A stretch of 64,000 bases of DNA. Source: Oscillospiraceae bacterium Marseille-Q3528 (GTDB taxonomy: Bacteria > Bacillota > Clostridia > Lachnospirales > Lachnospiraceae). The notes beneath the pieces were generated by a model. It was not told where the DNA came from, made no database searches, and saw nothing but the letters and a program-made list of their open reading frames with translations. This document shows, in pieces, positions 59,303 through 64,000 of this stretch. How positions within the stretch are numbered: the first letter of the stretch is position 1; each line of letters opens with the position of its first letter. The DNA is taken from contig JAGTTR010000015.1 in the NCBI GenBank assembly GCA_018223385.1, positions 1-64,000 of the forward strand, given 5' to 3'. The position numbers were made by a program, and so were the translations under genes.

Positions 59303-61909
59303 ATGAAAGAATGGTATCAGATGACGGAACAGGAGGTACTGGAACAGCTGCAGGCCCGGCCGGAGGGACTGACCGGCACACAGGCAGCGCAAAGGCTGGA
59401 AGAAGCGGGGGAAAATGTGCTGCAGGAAGCGAAGAAGAAATCCGCCCTGCGCATTTTTGCGGAGCAGTTTTGTGATCTGCTGGTGGTGATCCTGATCGTG
59501 GCAGCCGTGATTTCCATGTTTTCCGGCAACGCCGAGAGTACGGTGGTCATCCTTGCGGTGATCGTCATGAACGCTGTGCTGGGAACGGTGCAGCATCAGA
59601 AGGCAGAGAAATCGCTGGAAAGTCTGCGCGCGCTTTCTTCCCCCAGCGCCAAGGTGCTGCGGGATGGACAGAAGACAGAGATCGATGCACGGCTGGTTGT
59701 GCCGGGGGATGTGCTGCTTCTGGAGGCCGGAGATCTGGTGGCCGCAGATGGCCGGGTGCTGCAGGGGTATTCTCTGCAGGTCAATGAAAGCTCCCTTACC
59801 GGGGAGTCTGCCAATGTGGATAAGCGGGAAGGAACGCTGGCGGGCGAGGTACCGCTGGCGGAGCGGACGAATCAGGTGTTCTCCGGCAGCCTGGTGACCT
59901 ATGGCCGCGGTGTGGTGCTGGTGACCGGCACCGGTATGCAGACCGAGATCGGCAAGATCGCCAGCCTGATGAATGACACAAAGGAAAAGAAGACGCCGCT
60001 GCAGGTGAGCCTGGACGATTTCAGCAAGAAACTGGCGATGCTCATTATGATTGTCTGTGCTGTGGTGTTCCTGCTGAGCCTGTACCGCCGGATGCCTCTG
60101 CTGGATGCGCTGATGTTTGCTGTGGCGCTGGCAGTGGCGGCCATCCCGGAGGCGCTGGGCTCCATTGTTACCATTGTGCAGGCCATGGGAACCCAGAAGA
60201 TGGCGAAGGAGCAGGCGATCATCAAGGATCTGAAAGCGGTGGAAAGTCTGGGCTGTGTGTCCGTGATCTGTTCAGATAAGACGGGAACGCTGACCCAGAA
60301 CCGGATGACCGTGCAGCAGGTGTATGTGGGCGGAGAGACGGTTGCTCCGGCAGCGCTGGATCTGCACAATCAGCTGCACCGGTATCTGCTTTATGATGCG
60401 ATCCTGACCAACGATTCGGCCATTGTGGATGGAAAAGGCATCGGAGATCCGACGGAATATGCCCTGCTGGAAATGGCAGAGCAGGCGGGCATTCAGGAAA
60501 AAGATATCCGGGAGCTGATGCCCCGGCTGGAGGAGCTGCCCTTTGATTCTGACCGGAAGCTGATGAGTACGAAATACGGGATCCACGGGGTACCGACGGT
60601 GCTGACCAAGGGGGCGGTGGACGTGCTGCTGTCCCGCTGTACCGGTATCCGGGAGGGTGCAGAGCCCATGTCTGTCCGTCCGGTGACGGAGGCGGACTGT
60701 CAGCGGATCCTGGAGGAGAATCAGCGGTTTTCAGAGAATGGGCTGCGGGTGCTGGCCTTTGGTTATAAGGAAACCACGGTGGAAGAACGGTTGTGCACAG
60801 ACAATGAGAAGGACTTTATTTTCCTGGGGCTGGTGGCAATGATGGATCCGCCCAGGGAGGAGTCGGCACAGGCTGTGGCAGAGGCCAGACGGGCAGGCAT
60901 TCGTCCGGTGATGATCACCGGCGATCACAAGGTGACGGCCAGAGCCATTGCGCAGTCCATCGGCATTTATCAGGAGGGGGATATGGCGCTCACCGGCACG
61001 GAGCTGGATGCACTGAGTGATCAGGAGCTGGGAGAACAAATCGACAAAATTTCCGTATATGCCCGGGTATCGCCGGAACATAAGATCCGGATCGTGGATG
61101 CCTGGCAGAGACACGGCAATGTGGTTGCCATGACCGGAGACGGTGTCAATGACGCGCCTGCATTGAAAAAAGCGGACATCGGCGTTGCCATGGGCATCAC
61201 CGGAACTGAGGTGTCCAAGGATGCGGCGGCCATGATCCTGGCGGACGACAATTTTGCGACGATCATCAAGGCGGTAGCCAATGGCCGGTGCGTATATCGC
61301 AATATCCAGAATGCGGTACAGTTTCTGCTGTCCGGAAATATGGCCGGTATTTTCTGCGTATTATACACTTCCCTGGTGGGTCTTTCTGTGCCGTTTCAGC
61401 CGGTGCATCTGCTGTTCATCAATCTGGTGACAGACTCCCTGCCGGCTCTGGCCATCGGCATGGAACCGGCAGAGGCGGATCTGCTGTCCCGACGGCCCCG
61501 GGATCCGAAACAGGGTATCCTGACGGGAAATTTCCTGCGGGCGGTATTGCTGCAGGGCGGACTGATCGCCATCTGCACGATGGCAGCATATCATATGGGA
61601 TTACGGGCAGGCGGCGCGGCAGCGGCCAGCACCATGGCCTTCTCGACGCTGACTCTGGCCCGGCTGTTCCATGGATTCAACTGCAGAAGCAGCCATTCCC
61701 TGTTCCGTCTTGGCTTCCGGGGCAACCCGTACAGTCTGGGCGCTTTTGGCGCAGGTCTGCTGCTTCTGGGGCTGGTGCTGTTTGTTCCCGTACTGCAGAA
61801 GCTGTTTCTGGTGGTTATGCCCGGCGGGGTGTGTCTGTGGGGGATGCTCCTGCTGGCGGCTGCGCCCACGATCGTATTACAGGTAGGGCGGCTCATGCGG
61901 GGAAGATAA
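59303..61909 (+). CDS. P-type cation ATPase (Ca2+/Mn2+-type, PMCA/SERCA-like)
   Basis: 868 residues from ATG 59303 (AAAGGAGGAG upstream). N-terminal cation-ATPase domain, A-domain NESSLTGESANVDK (TGES), membrane motif AAIPEALGSIV, phosphorylation site Asp325 in CSDKTGTLTQNRMT, ATP-binding DPPREESAQAV and MITGDHK, hinge MTGDGVNDAPALKKADIGVA, then C-terminal membrane domain. P2-type exporter of Ca2+ or Mn2+. The Mn-type leader RNA favours manganese export. Cell membrane. Confidence 0.93.
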   Translation: MKEWYQMTEQEVLEQLQARPEGLTGTQAAQRLEEAGENVLQEAKKKSALRIFAEQFCDLLVVILIVAAVISMFSGNAESTVVILAVIVMNAVLGTVQHQKAEKSLESLRALSSPSAKVLRDGQKTEIDARLVVPGDVLLLEAGDLVAADGRVLQGYSLQVNESSLTGESANVDKREGTLAGEVPLAERTNQVFSGSLVTYGRGVVLVTGTGMQTEIGKIASLMNDTKEKKTPLQVSLDDFSKKLAMLIMIVCAVVFLLSLYRRMPLLDALMFAVALAVAAIPEALGSIVTIVQAMGTQKMAKEQAIIKDLKAVESLGCVSVICSDKTGTLTQNRMTVQQVYVGGETVAPAALDLHNQLHRYLLYDAILTNDSAIVDGKGIGDPTEYALLEMAEQAGIQEKDIRELMPRLEELPFDSDRKLMSTKYGIHGVPTVLTKGAVDVLLSRCTGIREGAEPMSVRPVTEADCQRILEENQRFSENGLRVLAFGYKETTVEERLCTDNEKDFIFLGLVAMMDPPREESAQAVAEARRAGIRPVMITGDHKVTARAIAQSIGIYQEGDMALTGTELDALSDQELGEQIDKISVYARVSPEHKIRIVDAWQRHGNVVAMTGDGVNDAPALKKADIGVAMGITGTEVSKDAAAMILADDNFATIIKAVANGRCVYRNIQNAVQFLLSGNMAGIFCVLYTSLVGLSVPFQPVHLLFINLVTDSLPALAIGMEPAEADLLSRRPRDPKQGILTGNFLRAVLLQGGLIAICTMAAYHMGLRAGGAAAASTMAFSTLTLARLFHGFNCRSSHSLFRLGFRGNPYSLGAFGAGLLLLGLVLFVPVLQKLFLVVMPGGVCLWGMLLLAAAPTIVLQVGRLMRGR

Positions 61910-62018
61910 TATATTGGGACATATAGTGAAAATGAGAAGCAATAGACACAATGCATATGAATATAGAAAAACGGGAAGGATGTGAGGGAAGGTCGAAGGA
62001 TATCAAGGATTGGAAATC

Positions 62019-62528
62019 ATGGAAGTACTGCGGGCAACAGGAGTGATGGGGGTACTTATATTTCTGTTTCTTGCCGCCTGGATGGATGCCCGCACAACGC
62101 GGATTCCCAACGGGCTGCTGCTGGCGGGCATCCTGTTTGTATTATTCTTTGTTGGGATGATGGAACAAAATTCCGGTTTGCCGGAGACTGTGGTGGGGTG
62201 TGCGGCAACGGGAGAAGCGCACCCGGCATATGTGTATTTTGTTCGGCAACGCCTGCTGGGGCTTGTGGGCGTCAGCGGGCTTCTGCTGTGCCTGACACTG
62301 TTTCGACCCGGGGCCTTTGGTGGCGGGGATGTGAAGCTGACGGCGCTGACCGGTTTTTTGCTGGGATGGAGACTGAGCTGGTATGCATTTGCCGTCAGTA
62401 TATTTTCTGCGGGGGTGTATGTGCTGTGGAAGCTGCTGCGAAAAGAAGTGGACAGAAGCAGCCAGATCCCGTTCGGGCCGTTTCTCTGCCTGGGAACGGC
62501 AGGGGTATTGGTATTTCTTTATCTTTAA
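62019..62528 (+). CDS. prepilin peptidase (A24 family, short form)
   Basis: 169 residues from ATG 62019 (TTG 62010 possible). Membrane aspartic protease core without the N-terminal methylase domain: first Asp in AAWMDARTTRIPN, second in GAFGGGDVKLTALTG (GxGD type). Would cleave the type III signals of the pilin at 15577 and the minor pilins at 41-43 kb. Not linked to them. Confidence 0.85.
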   Translation: MEVLRATGVMGVLIFLFLAAWMDARTTRIPNGLLLAGILFVLFFVGMMEQNSGLPETVVGCAATGEAHPAYVYFVRQRLLGLVGVSGLLLCLTLFRPGAFGGGDVKLTALTGFLLGWRLSWYAFAVSIFSAGVYVLWKLLRKEVDRSSQIPFGPFLCLGTAGVLVFLYL

Positions 62529-62540
62529 AAAAAGAGGATA

Positions 62541-62576
62541 TCTCAAAGCCATGATGTGAAAACCAAGCTTTGAGAC
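62541..62576 (+). terminator. hairpin after the prepilin peptidase gene
   Basis: TCTCAAAGC / GCTTTGAGA perfect 9-bp stem with a long loop; no strong T-run. The 145 bp up to the convergent gene holds nothing else recognisable. Confidence 0.5.
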
Positions 62577-62673
62577 ACCCTCCTGAGGGGCGTTGTTATA
62601 AAATTGTCCTCTGTTTTTGGTTTGTGCGGGAATCCAGGGAAGAATTCCCGCGCGGTATATAGAGGATGTAGAG

Positions 62674-63249
62674 TTATACCAATGGAAACGGGGTGAACTG
62701 TCGCAAAAGCTCCGATGTGTTCCGAAGTCCGTAGAAAACAAGTCCTGTGATCTTATTCTGATCAGTCGTGTCCCCGTGGATGCCGGTAACAGTATTTGCC
62801 CGGCTCATATAAGCATTTGTCTTGCACGCATCGCCGATATAGAGAATCTCATTGCCATCCGGCAGAACCTCCAGCCGATAGGGCGTTGCCGGAGTGATCA
62901 GCATGGATCGGATCTCCCGGGGCGTCTGGCTGATGGCCCGATAGTTGGTAAAAATATACACCATATGTTTCTCGATGATATTTTTATCTATAATGGAATG
63001 GATGCACAGGCTTAAGGGTGTCAGGATCACAAGCATCAGACAAAGGACAAACTGTAATGCATGCACCCGCATCTGCTGTGCGAAAGGGATAAATACAAAA
63101 GCAAAGAATGTCAGCAGGGAGAGGCAGGCCGTCCACAGCAATGGCAATGACCGGGAATAAGGAGGCGCAAGCAGCCGGAAGGGCTCGCTTCGTCCTTTCC
63201 ATAAAATCTTCTCTCCGTCCAGCAAATTCTCACTCAGGTATCTGTCCAT
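62674..63249 (-). CDS. PH-domain-like membrane protein
   Basis: 191 residues. LLDGEKILWKGRSEPFRLL at the N-terminus, two membrane helices (about 34-54 and 64-86), then a bacterial PH-like part VYIFTNYRAISQTPREIRSM and EVLPDGNEILYIGD, similar to YdbS/bPH2 membrane proteins. Function unknown. Confidence 0.65.
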   Translation of the reverse strand: MDRYLSENLLDGEKILWKGRSEPFRLLAPPYSRSLPLLWTACLSLLTFFAFVFIPFAQQMRVHALQFVLCLMLVILTPLSLCIHSIIDKNIIEKHMVYIFTNYRAISQTPREIRSMLITPATPYRLEVLPDGNEILYIGDACKTNAYMSRANTVTGIHGDTTDQNKITGLVFYGLRNTSELLRQFTPFPLV

Positions 63250-63384
63250 GTATCATCCCATTCCTAAAAGGTGATAAATCTCTTTCGACACTGACAGTAT
63301 AACGCACTTTCTGATAAAGATAGTGTTAAAAGAAAAGACACCGGCGTAAAGAAACTGTTAATCTTTGGCAGAACACCCGGCGGA

Positions 63385-64000
63385 TCAGTCCACCAGCATA
63401 CGGTAGCCAATGCCCAGCTCTGTCAGGATATACTGAGGTTCTGCGGGATTTTCCTTCAGCTTTCTCCGGATATTTGCCATATTTACCCGGAGGATCTGAT
63501 TGTCGGAAGAACTGTACGGCCCCCAGATATTTTTCATAATGAAATCATAGGTGAGTACTTTTCCGGCGTGTTTGCCCAGCAGTGCCAGACATTTGAATTC
63601 ATTCTGGGTAAAGTGGATCTCTTCTTCCCCTTTGGTTATCGTATGACGGGCAATGTCAATGGTCAGATCTTTTACATGGATGATGTTGGATTCAGAGGAA
63701 GCATCTGCGGCGGAAGCGGAGCGGCGGAGGGCAGTGCGCACCCGGGCCATCAGCTCAGAGATCCCAAAGGGTTTGGTGATATAGTCATCAGCTCCCATAT
63801 CCAGTGCGGATACTTTTTCGGATTCTTTGTCCCTGGCAGAGACGATGAGTACAGGCGTTGCATTCCATTGCCGGAATTCCTGCAGCAGGGTAAGACCGTC
63901 TGCATCCGGAAGTCCCAGATCCAGCAGAACAAGATCCGGACACTGGGAAAGGAATGCGGTCCGGGCATTTTTGCCGTTTTCTGCAAGAATGGTCTTGTAG
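63385..64000 (-). CDS. OmpR/KdpE-type response regulator (5' end beyond the window)
   Basis: Partial, ~205 residues visible. Receiver domain: CPDLVLLDLGLPDADGLTLL (phospho-Asp), PVLIVSARDKESEK, GADDYITKPFGISELMARV; then an OmpR-type winged helix: FTQNEFKCLALLGKHAGKV, YDFIMKNIWGPY, VNMANIRRKLKENP, TELGIGYRML. KdpE-like; the sensor kinase (KdpD-like) probably lies outside the window. The frame is open to the window end. Confidence 0.9.
   Translation of the reverse strand, partial: YKTILAENGKNARTAFLSQCPDLVLLDLGLPDADGLTLLQEFRQWNATPVLIVSARDKESEKVSALDMGADDYITKPFGISELMARVRTALRRSASAADASSESNIIHVKDLTIDIARHTITKGEEEIHFTQNEFKCLALLGKHAGKVLTYDFIMKNIWGPYSSSDNQILRVNMANIRRKLKENPAEPQYILTELGIGYRMLVD

Overview
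The window reads as a chromosomal segment of an endospore-forming, anaerobic Gram-positive bacterium of the class Clostridia, most likely a gut-type Lachnospiraceae. The support is gene content (spmA and spmB, PSP1/YaaT, a SigV/RsiV pair, AbrB, an oxygen-labile glycyl radical enzyme), strong GGAGG ribosome binding sites, and TTGACA-17-TATAAT type promoters. The genus cannot be settled from this sequence alone.

Layout. 1-985: the 3' end of a 23S rRNA followed by seven tRNAs (Asp, Val, Thr, Tyr, initiator Met, Phe, Lys); no 5S gene is visible. 962-13530: an AT-rich island inserted at the 3' end of tRNA-Lys, bounded by a perfect 25-bp direct repeat of the tRNA end. It holds a fluoride-type riboswitch over a truncated cation/proton antiporter, a fused remnant of a flavoprotein reductase, a DeoR regulator with a degenerate sugar-ABC ATPase, a complete RbsA-RbsC-RbsB-like importer, a glycyl radical enzyme (GRE) with its activase, a decayed primase/IstB replication module, and a small holin-like type I toxin with a convergent antisense RNA. 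No integrase is visible, so the island looks immobilised.

13.6-32.9 kb: mixed chromosomal and accessory genes: a DUF1287 protein, an SdpR/SdpI pair, a lone pilin, sulfur assimilation (two O-acetylhomoserine sulfhydrylases, an Rrf2 regulator, and cysK behind a Cys-rich leader peptide), the SigV-RsiV lysozyme-stress pair, a rhodanese-TtcA fusion, an LprI-like lipoprotein and a DUF4143 ATPase bracketed by short direct repeats. 33.0-39.9 kb: a conserved housekeeping run: PLP decarboxylase, guanylate-kinase-like, holB, yaaT, a tRNA/rRNA-type methyltransferase, rsmI, abrB, spmA. 39.9-44.3 kb (minus strand): a compact type IV pilus cluster with PilT and PilC types but no PilB. 44.5-47.7 kb (minus): a transglutaminase-like lipoprotein, a membrane anti-sigma candidate, an ECF sigma factor and a degenerate GGDEF protein.

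48-58.3 kb: a 3011-residue surface protein with about 20 tandem SHIRT-like repeats and a C-terminal membrane anchor, followed by two tiny single-pass membrane proteins with similar cytoplasmic tails, then a signal peptidase I. 58.4-64 kb: spmB, a Ca/Mn-type P-type ATPase behind a probable yybP-ykoY (manganese) riboswitch, a prepilin peptidase, a PH-domain-like membrane protein and a KdpE-like response regulator cut by the window edge.

The most unusual signal is not a gene. Three dispersed intergenic elements of about 165 nt (20162-20327 +, 44342-44505 +, 46865-47031 -) share conserved loops while nearly every stem differs between copies by compensatory changes. This is what a structured RNA, or an RNA-like mobile repeat, would look like. 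The second candidate for undescribed biology is the island-borne GRE/transporter module, whose enzyme has a non-canonical Ser-Cys-Met-Gly active site.
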